A stretch of 64,000 nucleotides of DNA, from the NCBI GenBank assembly GCA_024280945.1, contig JAMXLO010000096.1, positions 1 to 64,000 on the forward strand. The letters are read 5' to 3'. This DNA is from Acetobacteraceae bacterium (GTDB lineage: Bacteria; Pseudomonadota; Alphaproteobacteria; Acetobacterales; Acetobacteraceae). The notes under the pieces were generated by a model. It was not told the DNA's origin and did not search any database. It was given only the letters and a program-made list of their open reading frames with translations. This document shows, piece by piece, positions 1 through 9,008 of the stretch; position 1 is the first letter of the stretch, and each line of letters starts with the position of its first letter. A program made the position numbers and the translations under genes.

Positions 1-1151
1 GCCAGGCCGGGCTGCCCACATCGATCACCGAGTACCTCACGCTGCTCGGGGCGATGAAGGCGGGAGTGGCAGGGTGGAGCGTCGATGACTTCTACTATCT
101 GAGCCGCGCTACCCTGGTGAAGGACGAACGACATCTCGATCGGTTCGACCGGGTGTTCGCGCAGTGCTTCAAGGGGCTGGAGAGCGACGAAGGTGCGTTG
201 CCGCGCCACTTGCCGGAGGAATGGCTGCGCAAGCTTGCGGAAAAATTTCTGACGCCCGAGGAGATGGCGGAGATCCAGTCGCTGGGCGGCTTCGAAGCTC
301 TGATGCAGCGCCTCGCGGAACTGCTGGCGCAGCAGAAGGAACGCCACCAGGGTGGGTCGAAATGGATCGGCACCGCTGGCACCTCGCCATTCGGTGCCTA
401 CGGTTACAACCCCGAAGGCGTGCGCATCGGCCAGCACGAGTCACGACACCGGCGTGCAGTGAAGGTGTGGGACCGACGCGAATTCCGCGACCTCGATGAC
501 ACGGTCGAGCAAGGCACGCGCAATCTCAAACTGGCACTGCGCCGTTTGCGCCGTTTTGCACGACAGGGCGCGGCCACCGAGCTCGACCTGCCGGACACCA
601 TCCGCTGCACCGCGAAGAACGCCGGCACCCTCGACCTGAAGCTGGTACCGGAGCGGCACAATGCGGTGAAGGTGCTGCTGTTCCTCGATGTCGGCGGTTC
701 GATGGACGATTTCGTCAAGCTGTCGGAGGAGCTGTTCTCGGCGGCCCGCTCCGAGTTCAAGCACCTGGAGTATTTCTACTTCCACAACTTCCCCTATGAA
801 CGGGTATGGCGAAACAACCGCCGACGCCATGACGAGCGCATTTCGACCTTCGAGGTGATTCGCAAATACGGCGCGGACTACAAGTTGATTTTCGTCGGCG
901 ACGCGGCGATGAGCCCGTACGAAATCACCATGCCCGGCGGCAGCGTCGAACATATGAACGAAGAGCCAGGGCGGGTCTGGCTGGAACGCCTGACCTCGCA
1001 CTATCGCAACGCGGCTTGGCTCAATCCAACGCCACGCGCCTCGTGGCAGCATGTCCGCTCGATCGGCATGACCAGCGAGCTGATGGAAGGCCGGATGTAC
1101 CCATTGACGGTGAATGGCATCGACGAGATGGCCCTCGAACTCAGCCACTGA
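1..1151 (+). CDS. CoxE-like VWA-domain protein (5' partial)
   Basis: The reading frame is open from base 3 to the stop at 1149-1151, so the gene starts upstream of the window and the ATG at 54 is internal; the residues before it (GLPTSITEYLTLL) fit the N-terminus of this family. The 382 visible residues match the von Willebrand A, CoxE-like family (COG3825). The metal-site motif near the middle reads DVGGSMD, the family's variant of DxSxS. Family members usually sit beside a MoxR-type AAA ATPase and may act in metal insertion or complex assembly; whether one lies upstream cannot be seen here. A short gap leads to the IalB-like gene. The family call is firm, the function is unknown. Confidence 0.85.
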   Translation, partial: QAGLPTSITEYLTLLGAMKAGVAGWSVDDFYYLSRATLVKDERHLDRFDRVFAQCFKGLESDEGALPRHLPEEWLRKLAEKFLTPEEMAEIQSLGGFEALMQRLAELLAQQKERHQGGSKWIGTAGTSPFGAYGYNPEGVRIGQHESRHRRAVKVWDRREFRDLDDTVEQGTRNLKLALRRLRRFARQGAATELDLPDTIRCTAKNAGTLDLKLVPERHNAVKVLLFLDVGGSMDDFVKLSEELFSAARSEFKHLEYFYFHNFPYERVWRNNRRRHDERISTFEVIRKYGADYKLIFVGDAAMSPYEITMPGGSVEHMNEEPGRVWLERLTSHYRNAAWLNPTPRASWQHVRSIGMTSELMEGRMYPLTVNGIDEMALELSH

Positions 1152-1193
1152 TCCAGTGGTGGGTCGCCGGCGCGGCGTGCTATCGATCACGCG

Positions 1194-1865
1194 ATGAAAC
1201 TTGGCGCAGCGGTCGTGGCCCTTCTGTTATGTCCGCTGTCGACCTTTGCACAGGCGCGCAAGGTGGAGACGCCGCACTCCGAGCAGACGATCGGATCCTG
1301 GCTGCTGTCCTGCGCGACTGATCCGATGACGGACGTAAGGGCCTGCCGCATGCGCACCAAATTCTGGCTGGTAGCGCCGGGTGAGAACCGCGCAGGCATC
1401 GCGCTCGAGGTGCAACTGCGGTCCGGGCAGATGGTGCCCGTCGTCGCGGTCCGGGAGCTGTCGCTGAACACTGCCTGGAGCGGGCTGCTGGCGCTGACCA
1501 TGACCGCACAGATCCGCTTCGATGAGGCGGCGATGGTTGCGCTGCCATGCATGCTGGAGGGTGCCTCTGTGGTGTGCGCGCCGGCACAATCGGATGCCGG
1601 TCGATTGGCCGATGAGCTGATCAAGGCGAAGGCGGTACTGGTGCGGTTTCGTGCCGTCGGAAATCTACCACTGCCGGTGCCTGACGGACCGCTCGCTCTG
1701 GACCTCGATCACACGCAGGAGGCGCTGGAGCGGTATCGCGTCGCTGCTCCGGAAGTGGCGCCAGAACCGTCATCGTTCATTCGAGACCTGAGAGACGCGA
1801 CCGAGCGCCTGTTGCGAGATCTAGGCGTGTCTGGGACCGATGCTGAGCAACGATCGCCGAAGTAG
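1194..1865 (+). CDS. exported IalB-like protein
   Basis: A protein of 223 residues with a clear N-terminal signal peptide ending near STFAQA. After cleavage comes the pattern GSWLLSCAT...CRM, with paired cysteines and a beta-rich stretch, which resembles the invasion-associated locus B (IalB) family of alphaproteobacterial periplasmic proteins. The last 50 residues are proline-rich then helical and are not typical of the family core. Family function is poorly defined (named from Bartonella invasion assays). It lies between a VWA protein and an efflux outer-membrane factor on the same strand. The export call is firm; the IalB assignment rests on the cysteine and tryptophan pattern only. Confidence 0.6.
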   Translation: MKLGAAVVALLLCPLSTFAQARKVETPHSEQTIGSWLLSCATDPMTDVRACRMRTKFWLVAPGENRAGIALEVQLRSGQMVPVVAVRELSLNTAWSGLLALTMTAQIRFDEAAMVALPCMLEGASVVCAPAQSDAGRLADELIKAKAVLVRFRAVGNLPLPVPDGPLALDLDHTQEALERYRVAAPEVAPEPSSFIRDLRDATERLLRDLGVSGTDAEQRSPK

Positions 1866-1866
1866 T

Positions 1867-1909
1867 AGGGAAGCGAACAGCCAAGCCCTGGCCTCGGCCG
1901 CGCTTCCCT
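1867..1909 (+). terminator. stem-loop after the IalB-like gene
   Basis: AGGGAAGCG at 1867-1875 pairs perfectly with CGCTTCCCT at 1901-1909, right after the stop codon. It lacks a long T run, so it may be an attenuating or RNA-stabilising hairpin rather than a strong intrinsic terminator. Confidence 0.5.
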
Positions 1910-1958
1910 TGTTAGAAGCGCCGTGACAGGCGGCGCCGGGCGCGGCCGGAACGAGGTG

Positions 1959-3488
1959 ATGCTGAAGCGAATACCCGCCGTCTCCCTGCTGCTGTTGCTC
2001 GGTGCCTGCACGGTCGGTCCGGACTTCACACCGCCCGAATGGCTGTCGCCTGCGTCGTGGTTCGCCAAGAAGGACGAGCCGATTCCGCGCGAGCGGAGTG
2101 TCGCGGTGGCAGAACCGATCGATCCGAACTGGTGGAAGCTGTTCAAGGATCCGTTGCTGACGAAGCTGGAACGGCGGGTCGTTGGCGAGAACCTGGACGT
2201 GCGGATCGCCGGGGTGCGGATCGCGGAATCGCGGGCCCAGCTTGGCATCGTCGGGGCTGCGCAGTTCCCAACGTTGAACGCCAACGGGTCCTACACGCGC
2301 CAAAAGGCGAGCGATGTCGGTGTGTTCTCGAACTCACCCAATGCGTTGGGTGCCAATGGCGCGTTCGGCAATACGACGGGTGGCATCAGGGGCGGCACAC
2401 TCGCACCATTCGACGTTTACCAGGTCGGATTTGACGCCTCCTGGGAGGTCGATCTGTGGGGCGCGGTGCGCCGTTCGGTGGAGGCCGCCGGCGCGTCCGT
2501 GGCGGCGTCGAACGAGGCGCGACGAGCGGCACTGCTCAGCTCTGTGGCGGAACTGGCGCGCGATTACATGCTGTTGCGCGGCAGACAATCAGAATTGCAG
2601 ATCGCCCGCGACAACCTGAGAACCGCCCAGCAAAGTCTGCAGCTGACGCAACAGCGCGCAGCCGGCGGCGTAACCACGGACCTGGACGTCGCCAACGCCT
2701 CGGCGCAGGTGCGCACGACTGCGGCGCAGATTCCGCCGCTGGAGCAGGATATATCGGAGCTGATCAACGCGATCAGCCTTCTGCTGGGCCAGCCGCCGAA
2801 CGCGCTTCAAGCGGAGCTGATCAGGGCCAAGCCGGTACCGCCGGTGCCGCCGCGGGTTCCTGTTGGCCTGCCATCTGAGTTGGCACGGCGCCGCCCGGAC
2901 ATCCGGCAGGCGGAGGCTCAGCTGCACGCGGCGACCGCCGACATCGGCGTTGCGGTGGCGAACTTCTATCCATCGGTGACGCTGTCGGGCAGCGTTGGAC
3001 TGCAGGCTCTGCAGCCGTGGAAGATGTTCGACATCAATGCCCGCAACTACGCGATGGGCCCGGGTATCACCATCCCGATATTCCAGGGAGGCCAGCTTCG
3101 CGGCACTCTCGAGCTGCGCAAGGCACAGCAGCAGGAAGCCGCTATCACTTACCAGAAGACGGTACTGCAGGCCTGGCACGACGTCGATAATGCACTCACC
3201 GCCTATCGGACCGAGCAGGCGCGACGCGACCAGCTGACCCTGGCGGTCGCTCAGAACCAGCGGGCGCTGACCCTGGCACAGAGCCGCTATCAGGAGGGAG
3301 TTGCCGACTTCCTACAGGTCCTGACCGCGCAGCAAAACCTGCTGTCAACGCAACAACAGCTGGCGATTGCAACCACCAACGTATCAGCCAACCTGGTTGC
3401 GCTCTACAAGGCGCTGGGCGGTGGCTGGGAGACGCAGCTGCCGGTGGCAAACGACAAGCTGACGCCCCTCGGTGCCCCGCACCTGTAG
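1959..3488 (+). CDS. outer-membrane efflux factor lipoprotein (NodT/OMF family)
   Basis: TolC-like outer-membrane channel of RND-type tripartite efflux pumps. I chose the ATG at 1959 (509 residues) because it follows a GAACGAGG ribosome binding site and gives a textbook lipoprotein signal, with lipobox LGAC about 20 residues in, followed by TVGPDF, the usual start of mature NodT-family proteins. An in-frame GTG at 1923 would add 12 unlikely residues. Two OEP repeats are visible, including the conserved ARRRPDIRQAEAQL segment and long coiled-coil helices. No membrane-fusion protein or RND pump gene is next to it, so it either serves a pump encoded elsewhere or is an orphan channel. Confidence 0.92.
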   Translation: MLKRIPAVSLLLLLGACTVGPDFTPPEWLSPASWFAKKDEPIPRERSVAVAEPIDPNWWKLFKDPLLTKLERRVVGENLDVRIAGVRIAESRAQLGIVGAAQFPTLNANGSYTRQKASDVGVFSNSPNALGANGAFGNTTGGIRGGTLAPFDVYQVGFDASWEVDLWGAVRRSVEAAGASVAASNEARRAALLSSVAELARDYMLLRGRQSELQIARDNLRTAQQSLQLTQQRAAGGVTTDLDVANASAQVRTTAAQIPPLEQDISELINAISLLLGQPPNALQAELIRAKPVPPVPPRVPVGLPSELARRRPDIRQAEAQLHAATADIGVAVANFYPSVTLSGSVGLQALQPWKMFDINARNYAMGPGITIPIFQGGQLRGTLELRKAQQQEAAITYQKTVLQAWHDVDNALTAYRTEQARRDQLTLAVAQNQRALTLAQSRYQEGVADFLQVLTAQQNLLSTQQQLAIATTNVSANLVALYKALGGGWETQLPVANDKLTPLGAPHL

Positions 3489-3492
3489 CGGC

Positions 3493-3518
3493 TCCGCCCT
3501 CAGTGTTGAGAGGGCGGA
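3493..3518. terminator. bidirectional stem-loop between convergent genes
   Basis: TCCGCCCTC at 3493-3501 pairs with GAGGGCGGA at 3510-3518 around an 8-base loop, between the efflux factor and the convergent DUF1127 gene. No T run; position and symmetry suggest a shared terminator. Confidence 0.55.
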
Positions 3519-3524
3519 ACTGGC

Positions 3525-3812
3525 TTAGTAGGCGATGTAGTCGCGACCTCGCACGTGGTCCGCGGCGAAAGCCGGATCGAACACCCGAGACAGATCAGAC
3601 CTCGACAACCCGATATCGGCCAGTTCGCGGTCGCTCATCAAGGCGAGTTCGGCCATGACCAGACGACGCTGACGCCACTGCCGGAGCCAGGCGAAGACCG
3701 AATGCGTCTGAGCGGCCGGCTGGGCTGTCGGCTGCTCGTCATAGCTCGCATCGATGTACGACAGATTGCCCAGCGAAAATGCCAGTTGGTCCTTGGTGAT
3801 TGGAGCGGTCAT
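3525..3812 (-). CDS. DUF1127 domain protein
   Basis: A protein of 95 residues starting at MTAPITKDQLAFSL. The open frame extends further upstream, but the extra residues look random. The C-terminal third carries the DUF1127 motif: basic WLRQWRQRR, then ELALMSDRELADIGLSRSDL. Small DUF1127 proteins of alphaproteobacteria (YjiS-like) are arginine-rich. Some bind RNA and affect phosphate, carbon or stress physiology. This one has an extra N-terminal segment of about 50 residues, as do many Acetobacteraceae homologues. The 240 bp upstream of the start is gene-free and likely carries its promoter. Confidence 0.85.
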   Translation of the reverse strand: MTAPITKDQLAFSLGNLSYIDASYDEQPTAQPAAQTHSVFAWLRQWRQRRLVMAELALMSDRELADIGLSRSDLSRVFDPAFAADHVRGRDYIAY

Positions 3813-4052
3813 AGTTCCAGGTCCAGAATACGGCCGGGTCTGGCGCACCGTCCGTACGGCGAAGCGCCCCCGGTCTCTTTCGCGACCGTAAGATAGGCTT
3901 CCGTGCTGCAACGCAAAAATGCTGTTTGATACCAGCGGCCATGCGCTGATCGCATACATTCTTAACAGGATATGAACACCACGCATGTCCGCGGCATGCG
4001 TCGCCTGTCGTCATGATCGCGCCCGTTAAACGGATCGTAGGTTGCTTGGGGC

Positions 4053-5375
4053 ATGGTCGGGCGCATGCCCGCCCGCTCCGCCTGGTTCCGGATCGGAGGC
4101 CGCCTGGGGGTAGGGGTTCTCGTCTGCACCCTGGCCTATGGCGGCCTGCGGGCAGAACTCCTGTCGGAGTACTTCCCGAACGGCGTGCCCGGGTATGGCA
4201 CAGCGCCCGGTGTGACGGTGGCGTCGCGTCAGCGGCCGAAGTTCGATCCAGCCGGTGTTCGCGCCGGCGGCTTCTTTCTGCGTCCCCAGGTCGAAGAAGG
4301 CCTTGGCTACGACAGCAATGTGTTCGGCAGTGGCCCCCGATCGCCGGGAAGCTGGCTGGCCGGCACACGTCCGTCGTTGCTGGTCGCCTCCGACTGGTCT
4401 CGCAACAGCATCGGCGCGTATGTCGGGGCAAGCGACCTGCGCTACCTGGATCAGCCACGGCAAAGCTTCACCGACTGGACGGCATCACTCGGGGGCACGA
4501 TGTCGGTCGGACGAGATCTGCTCACCGTGGCGGCGGCGCATCTGCAGTTGCACCAGGCCCGCACCGATCTCGACGCCCTGCCCTCCGATACGCCGATCGC
4601 CTATCGGGTCAATGACGTAAGGGCGAGCTACCTGGTGCCTTGGGGCCGGTTCTCGGTGACGCCAAGCCTGGCGTTCACCACCTACGACTACGCGGCGACC
4701 ACAATTTTCGGAGTCCCCACCTCCCAGGCATATCGCGACCGCGATGTGCTGCAGGGTGCCGTCACCACGCGCTACCAGGTGTCGCCGCAGCACGACCTGC
4801 TCATGGTGGGCCGCCTCCTGGGGGTCAATTACACCGCACCCCAGCCTGGGCAGCCGACGCGCAATTCGACCGGTACCGAGGTGCTGCTGGGCATGGCGAA
4901 CGAAGCAAATGCTGTCTGGCAATACCGGGTGCTGGTGGGCTGGGTGATGCGTGCGTTTGCGGCGTCGCAGTACTCGACGCACCAGGCGCCGATCGCCGAG
5001 GCTGCGGTCACCTGGAATCCGAGCGGGGTGACCACGTTGACTGCCACGCTGACCCGCAGCATCGAGGACGCTGCTCAGGAAGGCATCGCCGCCTACACTC
5101 ATACCGGTGGTCGGCTTGTGGTGGACCACGAGGCGCGGCGCAACCTGCTGCTGCAGGCATCGGCCGGCCTGCAGTATGCCGACTACCTGCAAGGTGGTGG
5201 CCATGCCAGTGGGTTCTCGCTGGGCGCCGGTGCGACCTGGCTGGTGAACCGGCACATGCGGGTGTCGGCCACCTACGATTTCACCGATCAACGCGGGACC
5301 AGCAGCCCGACGTTGCAGACCACCGGCAACTATGTGCGCAGCGTGGGACTGATAACCCTACGGTTCGGTATGTGA
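4053..5375 (+). CDS. putative outer-membrane beta-barrel protein (BBP2_2-like)
   Basis: A protein of 440 residues with an N-terminal membrane/signal segment (VGVLVCTLAYGGL), then a repetitive alternating hydrophobic/polar pattern typical of transmembrane beta strands. It carries the phrase GYDSNVF, characteristic of the putative beta-barrel porin 2 family (PF10082), and ends GLITLRFGM, like a BAM-recognised last strand. Homologues are often linked to exopolysaccharide export or secretion, but no such genes are nearby. ATGs at 4053 and 4065 are both possible starts. The outer-membrane location is well supported; the substrate is unknown. Confidence 0.8.
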   Translation: MVGRMPARSAWFRIGGRLGVGVLVCTLAYGGLRAELLSEYFPNGVPGYGTAPGVTVASRQRPKFDPAGVRAGGFFLRPQVEEGLGYDSNVFGSGPRSPGSWLAGTRPSLLVASDWSRNSIGAYVGASDLRYLDQPRQSFTDWTASLGGTMSVGRDLLTVAAAHLQLHQARTDLDALPSDTPIAYRVNDVRASYLVPWGRFSVTPSLAFTTYDYAATTIFGVPTSQAYRDRDVLQGAVTTRYQVSPQHDLLMVGRLLGVNYTAPQPGQPTRNSTGTEVLLGMANEANAVWQYRVLVGWVMRAFAASQYSTHQAPIAEAAVTWNPSGVTTLTATLTRSIEDAAQEGIAAYTHTGGRLVVDHEARRNLLLQASAGLQYADYLQGGGHASGFSLGAGATWLVNRHMRVSATYDFTDQRGTSSPTLQTTGNYVRSVGLITLRFGM

Positions 5376-5441
5376 GGCTTGTGAGGCTGGGCCACCACAT
5401 GGCACGGTCGCCGCGCCGAACAGAAGCAGCGAGCGACGTCC

Positions 5442-6368
5442 GTGACCCTTATCTTGGCCAGCCGCCCGAACGTTTATTCATCCAGCCCACTGGACCGCGC
5501 CGGCACCCGCCGCGAGGACGCGGAATGGATCGAGCGGCAGTTGCACGCCCCCGATACGCTGTTCGTGCCCGTGTGGCGCAACCGGAACCTGGTGCGGGGG
5601 ATGGATGAGGGTGCCCCGGAGGCGGTGTTCATTTCGGGCGAGATGGCCCAGACGCTGCGCATGCAGGGTGGACCATGGGCATTCCTTGGACTGCATGACG
5701 GACTCGCGATCTTCGCCGTCGACATCAGCGCCGCGGAAGACCCGGTGCCGCTGTTGTCGGCGGAACTGGGCAATTTCGTTGACCTCCGTTCGGTCGGTTG
5801 GGGCGTCGCCCGGCCAGAGGCATCGATCCTGGCGCACGCACGTGGATTGATGCACTGGCGGGCGCGGCATCGGTTCTGCGGGGTGTGTGGCGCGGTGTGC
5901 GATGCCCGCAGCGCTGGCCACATGATGGTCTGCACGGCGTGCGAGGCGCAGCATTTCCCTCGCACCGACCCTGCCGTGATCATGCTGGTAACCCGCGGTG
6001 GCCATGCGCTGCTGGGCCATTCGCAACGTTTTCCGCGGTCCAGCATGTATTCGACGCTCGCCGGTTTCGTGGAGCCGGGCGAGACGTTGGAGGAGGCTGT
6101 GCGACGCGAGGTGCTGGAGGAGTCCGGCATCCAGGTCGGCGCGGTACAGTATCATTCGAGCCAACCCTGGCCATTCCCCGGCAACATCATGCTGGGCTTC
6201 TACGGCGAGGGGCTGAGCGAAGCGATCACCATCGACCCTGAAGAAATGTTGGACGTGCGCTGGTTCTCACGTGAGCAGATTCGTGATCCCGACGCGCACG
6301 GCTTCCAGTTGCCGCGGGTCGACAGCATCGCACGCCGGCTGATCGAGGACTGGGTGGCTGCGGAGTGA
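5442..6368 (+). CDS. nudC: NAD(+) diphosphatase / deNADding Nudix hydrolase
   Basis: A protein of 308 residues starting with GTG. It has the NudC layout: an N-terminal domain, a four-cysteine zinc ribbon (CGVC...CTAC), then a Nudix fold with the complete box GFVEPGETLEEAVRREVLEE. The family cleaves NAD(H) to NMN(H) and AMP and in some bacteria removes NAD caps from RNA 5' ends. The family signature after the Nudix box is normally SQPWPFPxS; here it reads SQPWPFPGN, so the final serine is replaced. The stop overlaps the GTG of the next small gene, suggesting translational coupling. Confidence 0.93.
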   Translation: MTLILASRPNVYSSSPLDRAGTRREDAEWIERQLHAPDTLFVPVWRNRNLVRGMDEGAPEAVFISGEMAQTLRMQGGPWAFLGLHDGLAIFAVDISAAEDPVPLLSAELGNFVDLRSVGWGVARPEASILAHARGLMHWRARHRFCGVCGAVCDARSAGHMMVCTACEAQHFPRTDPAVIMLVTRGGHALLGHSQRFPRSSMYSTLAGFVEPGETLEEAVRREVLEESGIQVGAVQYHSSQPWPFPGNIMLGFYGEGLSEAITIDPEEMLDVRWFSREQIRDPDAHGFQLPRVDSIARRLIEDWVAAE

Positions 6369-6625
6369 GAGGTTGGTGTTGCGCACTCCTGCTGTTAGCC
6401 CATTGCAGTGCTGACAACACCCCTCAGGCGCAGTGCGAACGTCAGGCCGATCAGGATCCGACGGTCCAGTCGATCTATCGCGGCGATCAGGGCGACTATA
6501 CCCGCCTCGGCCCGGCCCGCTCGAACCTGATGTTTGCAAAGCGGCAGGCGACGATTGCGTGCCTGCAGGCAAAGGGCATCCTGCCGCCGGGCGGGGTCGA
6601 GCCGGTCCGGCCACCGGTGTACTGA
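6365..6625 (+). CDS. small putative lipoprotein between nudC and DUF488 gene
   Basis: A protein of 86 residues. The GTG start overlaps the nudC stop, and its TGA shares a base with the ATG of the DUF488 gene, so it is sandwiched in a tight operon. The N-terminus MRGWCCALLLLAHCS is a short hydrophobic leader ending in a lipobox-like LAHC, followed by a polar domain with two further cysteines and a C-terminal LPPGGVEPVRPP segment. I do not recognise a named family. Coupling on both sides argues that it is really translated. Export as a lipoprotein is inferred from the leader only. Confidence 0.65.
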   Translation: MRGWCCALLLLAHCSADNTPQAQCERQADQDPTVQSIYRGDQGDYTRLGPARSNLMFAKRQATIACLQAKGILPPGGVEPVRPPVY

Positions 6626-7074
6626 TGTCTGATCAGCTGCTGACCATCGGCTACGAAGGCTGCACGATCGGCGATGTTCTGGCTGAATTGAAGGCGGCGG
6701 GGATCGGCCTGTTGATCGATGTCCGCGCTGTGCCGCAGTCGCGCAAGCCCGGCTTCTCCAAACGGCAGCTTGCCGCAGGCCTGGACGAGCAGGGCATTGC
6801 CTATCTGCATCTGCAGGGACTGGGCACGCCCAAACCTGGCCGCGATGCGGTGCGTGCCGGCCATCCGGAGCGCATGGAGCCGATCTTTCGCGAGCATATG
6901 CGATCGGACCGTGCTCAGGCCGAACTGGCGCAGGCCAGGGAACTGGCGCGGGAGAAGCGGGTCTGTCTGCTGTGCTTCGAGCAGGACCCGATGCACTGCC
7001 ATCGACGCTTCGTCGCCGAGATGATCGCCGAGGAGACGGCACAGCCGGTCGTGCATCTGCACGCGCGCCGCTGA
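6625..7074 (+). CDS. DUF488 domain protein
   Basis: A protein of 149 residues. The ATG at 6625 overlaps the preceding stop (TGATG). The family hallmarks are all present: N-terminal TIGYEG, LLIDVRAVPQSRKPGFSK, the GLGTP motif, and C-terminal LLCFEQDPMHCHR with the conserved cysteines and histidines. DUF488 proteins are small cytosolic proteins of unknown activity; the Cys/His cluster suggests a metal site or redox chemistry, which is inference. Linkage with nudC and a small lipoprotein gives no obvious pathway. Confidence 0.9.
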   Translation: MSDQLLTIGYEGCTIGDVLAELKAAGIGLLIDVRAVPQSRKPGFSKRQLAAGLDEQGIAYLHLQGLGTPKPGRDAVRAGHPERMEPIFREHMRSDRAQAELAQARELAREKRVCLLCFEQDPMHCHRRFVAEMIAEETAQPVVHLHARR

Positions 7075-7075
7075 C

Positions 7076-7597
7076 CTATCGGGCTGCCTCGATGGCCGCA
7101 CGAATGGCCGCTTCAGCCTCGGCTTTGTCCGTCCAACCGATCACCTTCACCCACTTATCCGGCTCGAGGTCTTTGTAGCGCTCGAAGAAGTGCTCGATCG
7201 CCGAGCGTGTGATGGCCGGCAGGTCGAAGATACTCTCAACGCCCGCGAATTGCGGATGGACCCGTTCGTGGGGGACGCAGATGATCTTTTCGTCGAGTCC
7301 GTTCTCGTCCTCCATCTTCAGCATTCCGATGGGCCGTGCGCGAATGACGGCGCCTGGCACGACTTGGGCGGGGATCAGCACAAGTGCGTCGGCAGGGTCG
7401 CCATCTGCCGCGCGGGTCCCTGGAATGAAGCCGTAAGCGGACGGATAAGCCGTCGCGGTGAACAGGAACCGATCGACGAATATCGCGCCCGAGTCCTTGT
7501 CCACCTCGTACTTCACCGACGAGCCCTGGGGAATCTCCACCACGACGAAAACGTCGTGGGGTGGTGCGCGGCCGGTTGGGATTTTCGCGACGTCCAT
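7076..7597 (-). CDS. ppa: soluble inorganic pyrophosphatase, class I
   Basis: Hydrolyses pyrophosphate to phosphate, pulling biosynthetic reactions forward. The protein of 173 residues starts at MDVAKIP, preceded by a strong AGGAGAG ribosome binding site; the longer open frame upstream is not coding. The metal-binding signature DGDPADAL matches the class I consensus (D-x-D-P-x-D), and EIPQGSSVKYEVDK and ERYKDLEPDKWVKV are conserved. The gene converges with the DUF488 gene, leaving almost no gap between the stops. Confidence 0.97.
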   Translation of the reverse strand: MDVAKIPTGRAPPHDVFVVVEIPQGSSVKYEVDKDSGAIFVDRFLFTATAYPSAYGFIPGTRAADGDPADALVLIPAQVVPGAVIRARPIGMLKMEDENGLDEKIICVPHERVHPQFAGVESIFDLPAITRSAIEHFFERYKDLEPDKWVKVIGWTDKAEAEAAIRAAIEAAR

Positions 7598-7740
7598 TGA
7601 ACTCTCCTCTGCCTGCCAGAGAACATCGGCCACGCCATCCTGCCCCGCGATGTTTATGTGCGCGTGACCGGTGACACTCCTGTGTAATCGTTCGGCCGTT
7701 ATCGCGCATCCCAACGTGCGTGTGATGGGAACCTTAAGTC

Positions 7741-9003
7741 GTGATAGCGAAGAATTCGGGTCGGCCAAACCTTGATGTGGCCCCAGCACGCCCAGATGGC
7801 GCGCCATTGGCATTGGCCGGGATCCGGGTGGCCGACTTCGGTCATTTCATCGCCGGACCCATCTGCTCGATGATCCTCGGCGATCTCGGTGCCGAAGTGA
7901 TCAAGATTGAAAAGGTTGACGGCGGAGACGATTTCCGCCGGCTGCGCCCCCCGGTGACCGAGCAAGAGGGCGGCCCCTATCTTTGGTGCAATCGCAATAA
8001 GAAGAGCATCGCGCTGGACCTGAAACGTCCCGAGGGGCGCAAGATTGCGCGCGACATTGTCGATCGGTCCGACGTGCTGGTGGAGAACTTCGCCACCGGA
8101 GTGATGGCCAAATTCGGCCTCGATTACCCCACTGTCTCGGCGACGAACCGCAGGCTGATCTACGCCTCTGTGTCGGCCTACGGGCGCGATGGTACTCAGA
8201 GGGACCGACTTGGATTCGATCCGATCGCGCAGGCGGAATCTGGGTTCATGTCGATGAACGGCGAGCCTGACAGGATGGGCGTGCGCACCGGGCCCTCGGT
8301 CATGGACATGATGACGGGAGTGATGACCGCAAACGCCGTGCTTGCGGCGCTTTACGCGCGCGAGCAGCTTGGGCATGGCCAGCTGGTCGAGGCGGCACTG
8401 TTCGATACTGCCGTCAACATGCTCGGCTTCCATGCGATGAATTATCTGGTAAGTGGCCAGGAGCCGACCCGCTTCGGCAACAACAGCCGCGACACCGTGC
8501 CCTGCAATTCATTCGAAACGGCGGATGCACCGATCTTCGTCGATTGCGCCAATGACCGCACGTGGCATCGCCTGGCAACACAGGTGCTGGAAAGACCTGA
8601 CCTGGCCGAGCACCCCAATTATGCGAAAACGCCGGAACGGCTGCGCAACCGCGACACTCTGATACCTGTCATCGAGCGGATCCTGAGGACCATGCCGCGC
8701 GCCTACTGGCTCGCCCGTATGCGCGCAGCCGGCGTACCGGCGGGTGCCATCAACTCGATTGCAGAAGCATTTGCCTCGGAGGAGTTGGCGGCGCGCGGCC
8801 TGGTGCACGCCATTCCGCACTCGGTGGTAGGATCCGTGCCGAATATCCGGTTGCCGTTCCAACTGCACGACACCCCACTTGCTGACCCCATCGCGGCGCC
8901 AGGACTAAGTCAGCATGCTCTGGAGATCCTGACCGATGTTCTGGAGTACGATGGTGAGCGGATCCGCGCCGTGGCTGAGGCGGGAGCTGTCACCCTTCGC
9001 TGA
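7741..9003 (+). CDS. family III CoA-transferase (CaiB/BaiF)
   Basis: A protein of 420 residues starting with GTG. Conserved CaiB/BaiF features: GIRVADFGHFIAGP, LGDLGAEVIKIE, NRNKKSIALDLK, and GFDPIAQAESG, which contains the catalytic aspartate (about residue 160) that forms the acyl-CoA anhydride. It transfers CoA between carboxylic acids; candidates include oxalate/formate, carnitine or succinyl-type substrates, and the sequence alone does not decide. It is divergent from the pyrophosphatase and followed by a convergent MFS exporter, so it looks monocistronic and its pathway is not indicated by neighbours. Confidence 0.9.
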   Translation: MIAKNSGRPNLDVAPARPDGAPLALAGIRVADFGHFIAGPICSMILGDLGAEVIKIEKVDGGDDFRRLRPPVTEQEGGPYLWCNRNKKSIALDLKRPEGRKIARDIVDRSDVLVENFATGVMAKFGLDYPTVSATNRRLIYASVSAYGRDGTQRDRLGFDPIAQAESGFMSMNGEPDRMGVRTGPSVMDMMTGVMTANAVLAALYAREQLGHGQLVEAALFDTAVNMLGFHAMNYLVSGQEPTRFGNNSRDTVPCNSFETADAPIFVDCANDRTWHRLATQVLERPDLAEHPNYAKTPERLRNRDTLIPVIERILRTMPRAYWLARMRAAGVPAGAINSIAEAFASEELAARGLVHAIPHSVVGSVPNIRLPFQLHDTPLADPIAAPGLSQHALEILTDVLEYDGERIRAVAEAGAVTLR

Positions 9004-9008
9004 CCGGA

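Noticed and set aside
441-1190. 249-codon minus-strand open frame opposite the VWA gene
   Set aside because: Shadow of the CoxE-like reading frame; no domain and no ribosome binding site.
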